From contig JALVIB010000025.1 in assembly GCA_027028725.1 (NCBI GenBank), positions 1 to 14,115 on the forward strand: a stretch of 14,115 nucleotides of DNA, in the 5' to 3' direction. The stretch comes from Candidatus Altimarinota bacterium. GTDB lineage: Bacteria > Patescibacteriota > Gracilibacteria > UBA4473. Below are positions 8,371-14,115 of this stretch, in pieces. Numbering within the stretch: the first letter of the stretch is position 1; each line of letters begins with the position of its first letter. The notes beneath the pieces are model-generated. The model did not search any database. It was given only the letters and a program-made list of their open reading frames with translations, and was not told the origin of the DNA. Position numbers and translations under genes: made by a program.

Positions 8371-9235
8371 TTTATGGTGGAAAGGTTAATCAGTTAGAAA
8401 AAAACTGAACGATTTCTTTTAAAACCATTAAATTGTTTGCGTTCATCAGGATAGTCAATTCCAGCCAAAGCGTGAAATGCTGGTCATCCGCCACATTTTA
8501 CTTGCAGGCTTCAAGGGAAATTAGTAACTGAGAGAAAATAATTGTTACTAAGCCAAACCATTCAGATGAATATGAGAACCAAAAGGTCTCAGTGATTTCT
8601 TTTTGTCAGACCGAAGTCGTGGACAAAAAGAAACTCTCAATAGTCCGGTTTTCCCGTTCGTCGGACAATCCTTCTCAGGAATTGCAGATTACGCACCGAC
8701 AAACCTTTTTTTAGAACTTAGTCTTGCGACTAAATTCCTTTAACGTCCCTTCCAAAACAAGTTTGGATAACCTCAGGACGGAAAGTTTTTCGCGTACTTT
8801 CAGGTTAGTTTGTTAAGCTAACCAACGCTCTAACTCTTTCTAATCAAGGAAAGAAATTAGACACTTTCGCCGAATTCTTAATTGTTAATGTCAGCAACCC
8901 TGACCACTAGTCCGTCGAAACTTTCCGGTAGTAGGCGTCCTGACCAATCAAGAATCTTGATTAAGGCGGAGAAGAAAAACTTACTTCTCAATAGATTTGA
9001 AATCTCGCGAAATTTTCTAGAACCAGAATCTTTTTCCGGAGACTTTCTGAAGGATAAACCTCCGTCAAGCCCAGAGAAAAGCTTCTGATCCGAAAAGATG
9101 CGATTTTCAAATCGATCCTTTCTCTTTCGTCCAACTGTGTCACCACAGTGGGATGAAGCAAACCGAAGTTTTAAAAGAACCTTTCCTTTCTCGTCCCGGA
9201 GAAACAAAAGAAAATCTTTTATTTCCCAAGCGAGA
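8326..9235 (-). ncRNA. Large structured non-coding RNA of unknown class (about 0.9 kb)
   Basis: No convincing protein is found here, but the minus strand has a consensus promoter (9242-9270) and ends in a strong terminator (8326-8370), giving an RNA of about 910 bases. Hairpins in RNA order include: 9237-9187 (7 bp), 9149-9134 (6 bp, GUGA loop), 9114-9101, 9064-9037, 8989-8969, 8962-8946 (7 bp), 8934-8904, 8904-8890, 8823-8803, 8801-8781, 8780-8744 (CGUCC/GGACG enclosing UCCAAA/UUUGGA), 8733-8718 (UUAGUC-GCAA-GACUAA), 8680-8669 (GAGA loop), 8666-8643, 8633-8596 (12-bp stem capped by GAC-UUCG-GUC), 8591-8573, 8551-8521 (8 bp), 8483-8461 and 8408-8390. The GNRA and UUCG loops read correctly only on this strand. 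I see no RNase P, tmRNA, SRP, 6S, rRNA or group II domain V signature. Size and complexity recall GOLLD, ROOL or OLE RNAs, but I cannot match it to any. Confidence 0.62.
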
Positions 9236-9241
9236 AATTGA

Positions 9242-9270
9242 ATTATATCACAGAAAAAATTAAAAAACAA
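9242..9270 (-). promoter_or_regulatory. Promoter of the large RNA
   Basis: On the minus strand TTGTTT (9270-9265), a 17-base spacer and a perfect TATAAT (9247-9242) preceded by TGA, that is an extended -10 (TGnTATAAT). The predicted start is near 9235, at the base of the first hairpin. Confidence 0.72.
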
Positions 9271-9278
9271 GAGTTTTT

Positions 9279-9306
9279 TTGAGTTTTTTTCTAAAATCCC
9301 TAAAAT
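9279..9306 (+). promoter_or_regulatory. Possible ndk promoter
   Basis: TTGAGT (9279-9284), a 16-base spacer and TAAAAT (9301-9306), about 46 bases before the ndk ATG and divergent from the RNA promoter. The area is a run of T, so a chance match is possible. Confidence 0.35.
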
Positions 9307-9352
9307 TCCCAGCGCTGTGCCCCGCAAGGCGGTGGAAATTTCACCAAACAAA

Positions 9353-9820
9353 ATGATTGAAAAAACACTTATCCTCATTAAACCAGACGCTGTTCAGCGC
9401 GAAATTATCGGAAAAATTCTTTCTCGCTTTGAGCAGAAAGGTTTGAAAATCGTTGGAATAAAAATGATTCAGCTAACCGAAGAACTTTTGAAAAAACACT
9501 ACGCTCATGTTTACGGACAAGATTTTTTCGCGGAATTACACGATTTTATGATTTCCACACCGATTGTGGCGGTGGTTTTGGAAGGATCAAACGCTATCGA
9601 AATGGTGCGCACCATGGCAGGAACAAGTCATAACCAAATTGGGACAATTCGCGGAGATTTCGCGGATTCTCGCCAGAGGAACTTGATTCACACTTCGGAT
9701 AGTGCGGAAAATGCCGCCGAGGAAATCCCGCGATTTTTTGCGAAAAACGAAATCTTTGATTACGAGAAAGTATTGTGGAAATACTCTTATTCCAAAAAAG
9801 ATTTTCAGGGGCATAATTAG
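9353..9820 (+). CDS. ndk: Nucleoside diphosphate kinase
   Basis: A 155-residue enzyme that moves the gamma-phosphate from ATP to other NDPs through a phospho-histidine. It starts MIEKTLILIKPDAVQR, with Lys10 of the KPD motif, and carries Arg86, Thr92, Arg100, Asn110 and the active-site His113 in NLIHTSDSAENA. An upstream in-frame GTG at 9317 would add 12 residues not typical of the family, so the ATG at 9353 is preferred. The C-terminus (YEKVLWKYSYSKKDF) is slightly longer than in the shortest NDKs. It is monocistronic, divergent from the large RNA, and followed by a terminator. An octamer (9726-9733) encodes EIPRF. Confidence 0.96.
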   Translation: MIEKTLILIKPDAVQREIIGKILSRFEQKGLKIVGIKMIQLTEELLKKHYAHVYGQDFFAELHDFMISTPIVAVVLEGSNAIEMVRTMAGTSHNQIGTIRGDFADSRQRNLIHTSDSAENAAEEIPRFFAKNEIFDYEKVLWKYSYSKKDFQGHN

Positions 9821-9833
9821 AATAGTTAACTAG

Positions 9834-9857
9834 TTTACAAGTTTACAAGTTTACAAG
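9834..9857. repeat. Three tandem TTTACAAG units
   Basis: Three exact 8-base copies immediately before the ndk terminator, preceded by TAACTAG. A simple repeat with no clear role. Confidence 0.8.
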
Positions 9858-9886
9858 TAGGGACAGGTTTAAAACCTGTCCTTTTT
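9858..9886 (+). terminator. Terminator of ndk, from a TAGGG-headed palindrome
   Basis: GGACAGGTTT (9861-9870) and AAACCTGTCC (9872-9881) form a 10-bp stem with TTTTT after it. The preceding TAG links it to the TAGGG-headed palindrome family, so a repeat appears to have been adopted as a terminator. Confidence 0.68.
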
Positions 9887-9946
9887 GAAAATTTCGCGGG
9901 ATTTTCTTCTGACCTCTGAAATTCTCTTATTCTTCATTAAAAAATT

Positions 9947-10789
9947 TTACCCAAAAATCTCGATAAATAACTGCGAATCGATAAGTAGGGCAACGCCTAA
10001 AACCAACAACAATAATCCACCGACAAAATTGGCGGTTTGCACTAATTTGGGACTAAAAACTTTTAGCGATAAAGTTTTCATGGCGATATAAAACACGACA
10101 ACATCGTCCAAAACATAAGCAAAATCATAAATCGTAATTCCCGCGAGATTTTTCCAAAGCGGTAAATGTAAATCCAGCATAGAAGCGGTGTAAATTGTCG
10201 GAATGGCAATACTGCATAAAAGTTCAAAAGCGTTGACGGAAAAAGCCAAAATAACCACTCCAATAATTACGAAAATAAATTTTTCGCGGTTGAGGATTTT
10301 CTGCAATTTCAAACTAAATTTTTTCTTGCTTTCCGCGTCACGCACTTCGCAGTCCACTCCTTTTTTTCGCGAGTTTAAGATAGTGATAATTCCCGTAATA
10401 ATTGCCGTTAGACCGATAGCAATAAAAACCCAATCCATCGCTGAGCTGGCGATGTTTGAAGTGATCGCCTTAAATCCAAAAAAGTAAGCTAAAAGCGCCG
10501 CCATATAAATTATCGCGGAACTTCCAATGAAAATTTCCCCAATCCACCATCGTTTTTGGGTATCGTCCATTGCCAGCAAAAACCCAATCAAAATGAATAA
10601 AGTCCACATGGCGCACGGATTGAAGCCGTCGACAAGTCCCATCACGAAGCTCATAATCGGCCACCAAGCATCAGTGACGCTTGCCCACCAGCTGTTTTCC
10701 ATGGAAAATTTAGCTAATTCCGCTGTGTGAGAAGTCGCGAAAACCGGCGAAATTAAAATTGTCGAAATTAATGTGTATAGATATTTCAT
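9947..10789 (-). CDS. CcdA/DsbD-like thiol-disulfide membrane transporter
   Basis: A 280-residue membrane protein. Residues 1-19 look like a signal peptide (ISTILISPVFA); membrane segments follow at about 45-72, 83-105, 118-138, 170-192, 215-238 and 252-272. GLVDGFNPCAMWTLFILIGF (52-71) matches the first conserved segment of the DsbD/CcdA family with its N-P-C motif, and a second intramembrane cysteine lies at 192 (NAFELLCSIAIPT), giving the C59-C192 pair these proteins use to pass electrons from cytoplasmic thioredoxin outward. It begins 2 bases after the CPHC protein and is surely co-transcribed with it, its probable redox partner. It is not a close match to classic CcdA, so the exact substrate is open. 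Confidence 0.78.
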   Translation of the reverse strand: MKYLYTLISTILISPVFATSHTAELAKFSMENSWWASVTDAWWPIMSFVMGLVDGFNPCAMWTLFILIGFLLAMDDTQKRWWIGEIFIGSSAIIYMAALLAYFFGFKAITSNIASSAMDWVFIAIGLTAIITGIITILNSRKKGVDCEVRDAESKKKFSLKLQKILNREKFIFVIIGVVILAFSVNAFELLCSIAIPTIYTASMLDLHLPLWKNLAGITIYDFAYVLDDVVVFYIAMKTLSLKVFSPKLVQTANFVGGLLLLVLGVALLIDSQLFIEIFG

Positions 10790-10791
10790 TT

Positions 10792-11337
10792 TTATTTTTT
10801 ACCTGTGTTTTCTTTATTTCCCACAAACGAGTAAGTTGCTCCGCCGATAATTACCGCTAAAACTGCCAAGAAAATCCATTTTTTCGCGGGATTTTCGCTC
10901 GGTTTAGCGTTAGCTTCAGCTTCTGCACGCGACAGAGCTGGTTTTCCATAAGTTTTTTCTAAAACTTGAATCATTTCTTCCGGCTGAAATCCAACAATCA
11001 CTTCTCCCCCGATAATATTAGTCGGTACACCTTCAAGGCGAGTTCCGAATTCCGCGAGTTTTTTATCCGCCAGTGATTTATTCGCCTCATCGTGCCAAAC
11101 TTCGTATTTTTTTATTTCTAAATCGGGATACATCTTTTCTAAAACTGGTAAAAACTTAATTTCATCGTGGCAGTGCGGACACTCTGCTCCGTGAAATAAT
11201 TCAATAACTGGTTTTTGTTGAGCGTTCGCCATTGAAAATCCAAAGACTAAAACTAGTCCGATCAAAATCCCGCGACTTGCCCTCCGTAGCCAAGATTTTT
11301 TTGCAAAGAGCGCGAAGGACGGGAGATATTTATTCAT
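10792..11337 (-). CDS. Membrane-anchored thioredoxin-fold protein with CPHC motif
   Basis: A 181-residue protein with an N-terminal membrane/signal segment (residues 23-38, GILIGLVLVFGFSMAN), a thioredoxin-like domain at about 43-132 (VIELFHGAECPHC with the DsbA-type active site Cys53-Pro-His-Cys56, and cis-Pro105 in GVPTNII), and a C-terminal membrane helix at 153-171. It probably handles disulfides or thiols outside the cytoplasmic membrane with the CcdA-like protein encoded next. Residues about 7-22 (SFALFAKKSWLRRASR) look as if derived from an intergenic repeat, because the DNA (11275-11320) resembles a GCCCTCCGTAGC palindrome; they may be a late addition. Two octamers (10884, 11268) encode NPAK and SRGI. 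Confidence 0.8.
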   Translation of the reverse strand: MNKYLPSFALFAKKSWLRRASRGILIGLVLVFGFSMANAQQKPVIELFHGAECPHCHDEIKFLPVLEKMYPDLEIKKYEVWHDEANKSLADKKLAEFGTRLEGVPTNIIGGEVIVGFQPEEMIQVLEKTYGKPALSRAEAEANAKPSENPAKKWIFLAVLAVIIGGATYSFVGNKENTGKK

Positions 11338-11365
11338 TGTTATTTTTGTTAAAAAATTCGCATAA

Positions 11366-11393
11366 ATTCTAAAATTTCGCGGGATTTTGTAAA
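11366..11393 (-). promoter_or_regulatory. Possible promoter of the CPHC/CcdA pair
   Basis: On the minus strand TTTACA (11393-11388), a 16-base spacer and TAGAAT (11371-11366). The octamer (11377-11384) fills the spacer. Confidence 0.35.
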
Positions 11394-11405
11394 ATTATAA
11401 GGAAA

Positions 11406-11684
11406 CTAAATCATTCGTTTTAGTTTTTCATAAAAATTTTCGCGCTGATCGATTAACAAAAACAGCATTTTTTTATCTGTGACGGTATAAGCGATACGAT
11501 AAGTTTGACCTTGATAATTAAAACTGGTTTTACGGATTTGGTATTTTTTAAAGGGGTGTTCTAACAAATCTCCGGCTTGTGGATTGGCAATTATTTCATC
11601 AATGTGTTTTTTAACAATCGCTTTATTTTTCGCGGGAATTTTATCTAAAAATTTCTGAACTTTGCGGTGAAATAGGATTTCCAT
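11406..11684 (-). CDS. RelE/ParE-family toxin (probable mRNA interferase)
   Basis: A 92-residue basic protein with the small RelE fold: MEILFHRKVQKFLDKIP, then a helical hairpin with HIDEIIANP, and strands YQIRKTSFNYQGQTYRIAYTV and FLLIDQRENFYEKLKR. The Arg/Tyr-rich C-terminal half (Arg51, Tyr62, Arg63, Arg81, Tyr85) is the usual RNA-cleaving or binding face. It follows the antitoxin by 3 bases, the normal antitoxin-first order. An octamer (11630-11637) encodes KIPAKN. Whether it acts on mRNA like RelE or on gyrase like ParE cannot be told from sequence alone. Confidence 0.8.
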   Translation of the reverse strand: MEILFHRKVQKFLDKIPAKNKAIVKKHIDEIIANPQAGDLLEHPFKKYQIRKTSFNYQGQTYRIAYTVTDKKMLFLLIDQRENFYEKLKRMI

Positions 11685-11687
11685 TAG

Positions 11688-11918
11688 TTAGCTTTTGGGA
11701 AAAAGTTTGTCGTATGAAACAAAATTATCTTGGTGGTTATCCTCATAGTCTAAAAGAGAACTAGTAATCTCGTTTTGAAAATCTACATCAACCGGTTCGA
11801 TTCGAAAAATTGGTTTAGAACGTTTAACAACGATTATGGAAATTCCTTTTTCCACTAAATGTTGGTATTTAGGGAAATTTTGACGAAAATTTTTTCCGGA
11901 GACAATGATTTGTTGCAT
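11688..11918 (-). CDS. Phd/YefM-like antitoxin
   Basis: A 76-residue protein whose first half has the Phd/YefM DNA-binding pattern (MQQIIVSGKNFRQNFPKYQHLVEKG then ISIIVVKRSKPIFRI, which is beta-strand, helix, strand and the R/K-x-x-PI-x-x-I turn) and whose acidic second half (DVDFQNEITSSLLDYEDN) would wrap the toxin. It lies immediately upstream of the RelE-like gene and probably represses the shared promoter. Assignment is by pattern and pairing. Confidence 0.74.
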   Translation of the reverse strand: MQQIIVSGKNFRQNFPKYQHLVEKGISIIVVKRSKPIFRIEPVDVDFQNEITSSLLDYEDNHQDNFVSYDKLFPKS

Positions 11919-11946
11919 TTTTAGAATATCTTAAGTTTCATTTAAA

Positions 11947-11974
11947 AGTATAACTTTGTATTTAGGTTTGGCAA
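11947..11974 (-). promoter_or_regulatory. Promoter of the toxin-antitoxin operon
   Basis: On the minus strand TTGCCA (11974-11969), a 16-base spacer and TATACT (11952-11947), about 28 bases before the antitoxin ATG. An octamer copy (11980-11987) lies 5 bases upstream of the -35 box. Confidence 0.6.
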
Positions 11975-11994
11975 ATTTTTCGCGGGAATTTGAA

Positions 11995-12017
11995 GCGCGA
12001 CGGCGCCGTCGCGCCTA
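11995..12017. repeat. GTAGG-headed palindrome (GCGCGACGGC arms)
   Basis: GCGCGACGGC and GCCGTCGCGC (11995-12014) form a perfect 20-base palindrome with no spacer, followed by CTAC. Read on the minus strand it is GTAGGCGCGACGG and so on. It is very GC-rich against its AT-rich surroundings. Confidence 0.75.
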
Positions 12018-12038
12018 CAATTTTTTCATATCTCGGAA

Positions 12039-12063
12039 GGCGCGGTCACGCGACCGCGCCTAC
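12039..12063. repeat. GTAGG-headed palindrome (GGCGCGGTC arms)
   Basis: GGCGCGGTC (12039-12047), loop ACGC and GACCGCGCC (12052-12060), followed by TAC. Same head as the neighbour at 11995 but different arms. Confidence 0.75.
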
Positions 12064-12085
12064 AAAAAAAGGAATTATTTTAATT

Positions 12086-12110
12086 AGGGACGGTTTCAAA
12101 CCGTCCCCTA
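12086..12110. repeat. TAGGG-headed palindrome (GGGACGGTTT arms)
   Basis: GGGACGGTTT (12087-12096), one base, AAACCGTCCC (12098-12107), flanked by TA on the left and CTA on the right. It closely resembles the ndk terminator palindrome. The gap 11919-12166 holds three such units, two octamers, the perfect palindrome ATTCAGACCTCTGAAT (12115-12130) and no gene. Confidence 0.75.
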
Positions 12111-12166
12111 CATTATTCAGACCTCTGAATTTTCCTCCTTCTTCCGTTAAAAATCCCGCGAAATTT

Positions 12167-13510
12167 TTAATCAAAATAATGCATTTCAAGTGATTTGCGG
12201 TTAGCAAATGGTTGACAAACATCTATTTCGTGAAGCACTAAACTGGCATAAGTAGAAAACATTGTTTTTCCCAAAGCTTTCTCCAAAATAGAGTTTTTGA
12301 CATAGTTTTGGTAAGCGTCCCATAAAGTTCGCGGGATTAATTTGAAGCGTTTTTTGATTAATTCCTCAACAGACATAGAGAATAAATCTTCTTCGGTGAA
12401 TCCTTTGAATTTAGTTTCGTTTTCCAATCCGGCAATTCCCAAAGCGATAAATCCAGCAGACAACAAATACGGATTTGCTAGCGGATCTGGGAAGCGGAAT
12501 TCCGCGCGAATTCCTTTTTTCATCGCTTTGGGATCAGCGATTGCTGGAATTCGGCAGGCCGCCGAGCGGTTGCAAGCTCCCATAGCAATTACACAAGGTG
12601 CTTCGTAGCCCGGAACAAGTCGGGAATAAGAAACTTCCGTGCGGTTTGAAATCGCCGCCAAAGCCGGGATTTCTTTCAAAATTCCAGACAAAAAGTGAAG
12701 CGCTTTTTTGGAAAAATACCGATTTTCGCGGGATTTTTCGTCAAAAAAGAAATTCGTTTTGCCGTCTCCGACAGAAATGTGCATGTGCATTCCTGATCCG
12801 TTTCGTGATGGGTATGGTTTTGGCAAAAAGGTCACATCTAGTCCGTAGTTTTGCGCAACTTTGTGAGCAACTTGTTTATAAATTTGAATTTTGTCAGCGG
12901 TTCGTTCGGCTCGGTCAAAACGCCAGTTGATTTCAAATTGTTCGTCTCCAACTTCGGAATGGGCGCGCTCGATTTGGAAATCCATATTTTCTAAAACATT
13001 CATTATCTCGGAAATGATGAATTTTTTCGGGTCTTTCGGATTGAAGTAATTTGCGTTTCCTCCGAAATCTTTTCCAACTTCTCCTTTGTTTTCAGGTGTT
13101 ACGAAAAAAGCTTCTGGTTCAGCTCCGGTAAACAAATTTCCGCCTTTCCAAATTTTCGCGAGTTTTTTTTGTAGTTCAACTAATTTGGAACGAGCGCAGT
13201 TTGGATGCAGATTTCTCTCAACATCTAAAATATTACAAATAATCCAGTACTCATCTTTATCCGTATCAGTAATACTTGGATCAGCTTTGACCAAAGTTTC
13301 TTCGACTCCTTTGATAATCGCGTCACTGGAATTAATATCGTTAATTCCTTCAAAACTTGATCCATCGTAAGCGATTCCGTTTTTGATAACTTCTGGTAAA
13401 TACGAAATTGGGAAAATAATTTCTCGTAGGCCACCAGAAAGGTCGGTAACGAGAGTTTTCAGAATCGCGTCTTCTTTGGCGATTTTGTCAACCGAGAGTT
13501 TTGTACTCAT
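12167..13510 (-). CDS. glnA: Glutamine synthetase, type I (alpha-like)
   Basis: A 447-residue enzyme that makes glutamine from glutamate, ammonia and ATP. The length fits GSI-alpha, shorter than the 469-residue beta form. Motifs in order: the beta-grasp ending in YDGSSFEGI (48-56), GAEPEAFF (129-136; metal-ligand glutamates), SEVGDEQFEINW (185-196), the ATP/metal segment NGSGMHMHIS (237-246), RLVPGYEAPCVIA with NRSAACRIP (297-322), and EFRFPDPLANPYL (337-349). The C-terminus lacks a recognisable adenylylation loop (no NLYD-like Tyr), so control by adenylylation is unlikely. In EVGDEQFE a Phe replaces the His or Val of the usual GQ(H/V)E, and HIS replaces the usual HQS. It stands alone, upstream of a divergent tRNA. 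Octamers at 12329 (IPRT) and 12726 (KSRE). Confidence 0.94.
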   Translation of the reverse strand: MSTKLSVDKIAKEDAILKTLVTDLSGGLREIIFPISYLPEVIKNGIAYDGSSFEGINDINSSDAIIKGVEETLVKADPSITDTDKDEYWIICNILDVERNLHPNCARSKLVELQKKLAKIWKGGNLFTGAEPEAFFVTPENKGEVGKDFGGNANYFNPKDPKKFIISEIMNVLENMDFQIERAHSEVGDEQFEINWRFDRAERTADKIQIYKQVAHKVAQNYGLDVTFLPKPYPSRNGSGMHMHISVGDGKTNFFFDEKSRENRYFSKKALHFLSGILKEIPALAAISNRTEVSYSRLVPGYEAPCVIAMGACNRSAACRIPAIADPKAMKKGIRAEFRFPDPLANPYLLSAGFIALGIAGLENETKFKGFTEEDLFSMSVEELIKKRFKLIPRTLWDAYQNYVKNSILEKALGKTMFSTYASLVLHEIDVCQPFANRKSLEMHYFD

Positions 13511-13680
13511 TTTTTAGAGGGGTAAGAAAATATAAAACTGCTCAAATTTTACAAAATTTTGCAAAAATCCAAACTTTTTTGCGACTTTTTTTGAAAATCC
13601 CGCGAAATTTTTCTTAAAATCACAAAAAATCTGCTAAAATCATAACTTTTTATATTTTTAGGTTGGGGAAAATAAAAAAT

Positions 13681-13709
13681 TTGCCTAAATTTTCTATAAA
13701 TTCTAAAAT
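13681..13709 (+). promoter_or_regulatory. Promoter of tRNA-Gln
   Basis: TTGCCT (13681-13686), a 17-base spacer and TAAAAT (13704-13709), 12 bases before the mature tRNA. The octamer (13711-13718) fills the start region, as at the GNAT promoter. Confidence 0.66.
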
Positions 13710-13721
13710 TTCGCGGGATTT

Positions 13722-13796
13722 TGGGGTGTCGCCAAGTGGTAAGGCAACGGGTTCTGGTCCCGTCATTCGGGGGTTCGAATCCCTCCACCCCAGCCA
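13722..13796 (+). tRNA. tRNA-Gln (anticodon CUG), CCA encoded
   Basis: The acceptor arms TGGGGTG (13722-13728) and CACCCCA (13786-13792) pair over 7 bp, followed by discriminator G and encoded CCA. The D-arm reads GCCAAGTGGTAAGGC; the anticodon arm is ACGGG-TTCTGGT-CCCGT with anticodon CTG at loop positions 34-36; the T-arm reads GGGGGTTCGAATCCCTC. The T-G-G-G-G start and G discriminator suit a glutamine tRNA. Its last 19 bases recur 217 bases downstream. Confidence 0.95.
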
Positions 13797-14115
13797 CATT
13801 TTTAAAATTAATAGTTAATAGTTAAGAGTTAATAATTGAAAATCCCGCGAAAATTTTTTTAAAAGGGGATGAGAACCCGCGAAATTTCGGGGTTCGAGCT
13901 GAGGAAGTGAGGCGAGAAAGCGATTGAGCGAAGCGAAATCATTTTCTTGGCGAGCGACGAAGCAACGTTAAGGATATTTTAAAAAGTCAGAAGTAATCCC
14001 TCCACCCCAGCCACATTTTTAAAATTAATAGTTAATAGTTAAGAGTTAATAATTGAAAATCCCGCGAAAATTTTTTTAAAAGGGGATGAGAACCCGCGAA
14101 ATTTCGGGGTTCGAG
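13778..14115. repeat. 217-bp tandem direct repeat starting inside tRNA-Gln, cut by the window edge
   Basis: Bases 13778-13898 recur exactly at 13995-14115, where the window ends, so the period is 217 bp and at least 121 bp of the second unit is present. The unit starts with the last 19 bases of the tRNA including CCA, then AT-rich TTAATAG-like repeats, an octamer, and a GGGGTTCGAG that mimics the T-arm. The unique part (13899-13994) holds no gene and only an imperfect hairpin. It may be a real tandem duplication, an att-like duplication at a tRNA end, or an assembly artefact at a contig end. Confidence 0.9.

Noticed and set aside
8326..9235. RNase P RNA, tmRNA, SRP RNA or group II intron as the identity of the large RNA
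   Set aside because: I looked for the RNase P GGAAAGUCC core and its partner, the tmRNA T-arm and tag ending in ALAA, the SRP loop and intron domain V. None was found; TTTCGACGGAC at 8920-8910 only faintly recalls a tmRNA 5' end.
8878..9378. A 166-codon open frame on the minus strand within the large RNA
   Set aside because: It overlaps the ndk start, reads through the RNA promoter, has no recognisable domain and covers only part of a region whose hairpins continue past its end.
12115..12130. ATTCAGACCTCTGAAT palindrome, with a similar GACCTCTGAAATT near 9911
   Set aside because: Both lie just beyond minus-strand stop codons and may be related, but the match is short and degenerate, so I do not call a repeat family.
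12598..12930. A 110-codon open frame on the plus strand opposite glnA
   Set aside because: It is a shadow of the well-supported glnA frame with no start context or domain of its own.
13549..13797. An 82-codon open frame on the minus strand beginning MAGVEGFEPPND
   Set aside because: It is the antisense of the tRNA-Gln gene, a well-known false protein; the rest is AT-rich spacer.
13778..14115. A CRISPR array or tandem tRNA cluster at the right end
   Set aside because: Only two units are seen, with a 217-bp period, no short repeat/spacer pattern and no complete second tRNA; the second copy has only the 3' 19 bases.

Overview
The window looks like a stretch of chromosome from a small-genome bacterium of the Candidate Phyla Radiation (Patescibacteria). 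The signs are low GC (mid-30s percent by eye), a compact S10 ribosomal operon, weak or absent Shine-Dalgarno sequences, an SLH-domain surface protein and a type IV pilin-like protein fused to a LamG domain. The standard bacterial code works throughout; TGA is not needed as a sense codon. Presence of guaB and glnA hints at one of the metabolically richer lineages (for example Peregrinibacteria), but this placement is inference.

Layout. 1-2065: the start of the S10 operon on the minus strand (rpsJ-rplC-rplD-rplW-rplB), with a clear promoter and one-base stop/start overlaps. 2339-2836: a GNAT acetyltransferase. 3000-5252: a 750-residue secreted SLH protein with two PsbP-like domains. 5394-6860 (plus): guaB, divergent from the SLH gene. 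7092-7943 (plus): a pilin/LamG protein whose first codons are a (CA)19 microsatellite, a likely phase-variation switch. 7944-8325: intergenic repeats. 8326-9235 (minus): about 0.9 kb with no credible protein but a consensus promoter, a strong terminator and at least fifteen hairpins, several capped by GNRA or UUCG tetraloops; I read this as a large structured non-coding RNA that I cannot assign to a known class. 9353-9820 (plus): ndk. 9947-11337 (minus): a CcdA/DsbD-like membrane protein and a CPHC thioredoxin-like partner. 11406-11918 (minus): a RelE/Phd-type toxin-antitoxin pair. 12167-13510 (minus): glnA. 13722-13796 (plus): tRNA-Gln(CUG), whose 3' end is part of a 217-bp tandem duplication running off the window.

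Over all of this lies a dispersed octamer, TCGCGGGA (reverse complement TCCCGCGA), usually embedded in AAATTTCGCGGGATTTT. I count 32 exact copies in 14.1 kb, in genes (in all three codon phases) and between genes, against about 0.1 expected by a hand estimate. Its spread, AT flanks, inverted pairing and the nearby pilin gene make a DNA-uptake signal the leading idea; a HIP1-, Chi- or methylation-type motif is also possible. The orientations alternate more than chance would suggest. A second set of intergenic elements is a family of palindromes headed GTAGG or TAGGG with unrelated arms.

Functional links. guaB and ndk serve guanine nucleotide supply. The thiol-disulfide pair could act on exported proteins such as the four-cysteine N-terminal domain of the SLH protein (speculative). 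The SLH protein and the pilin/LamG protein are the surface components.
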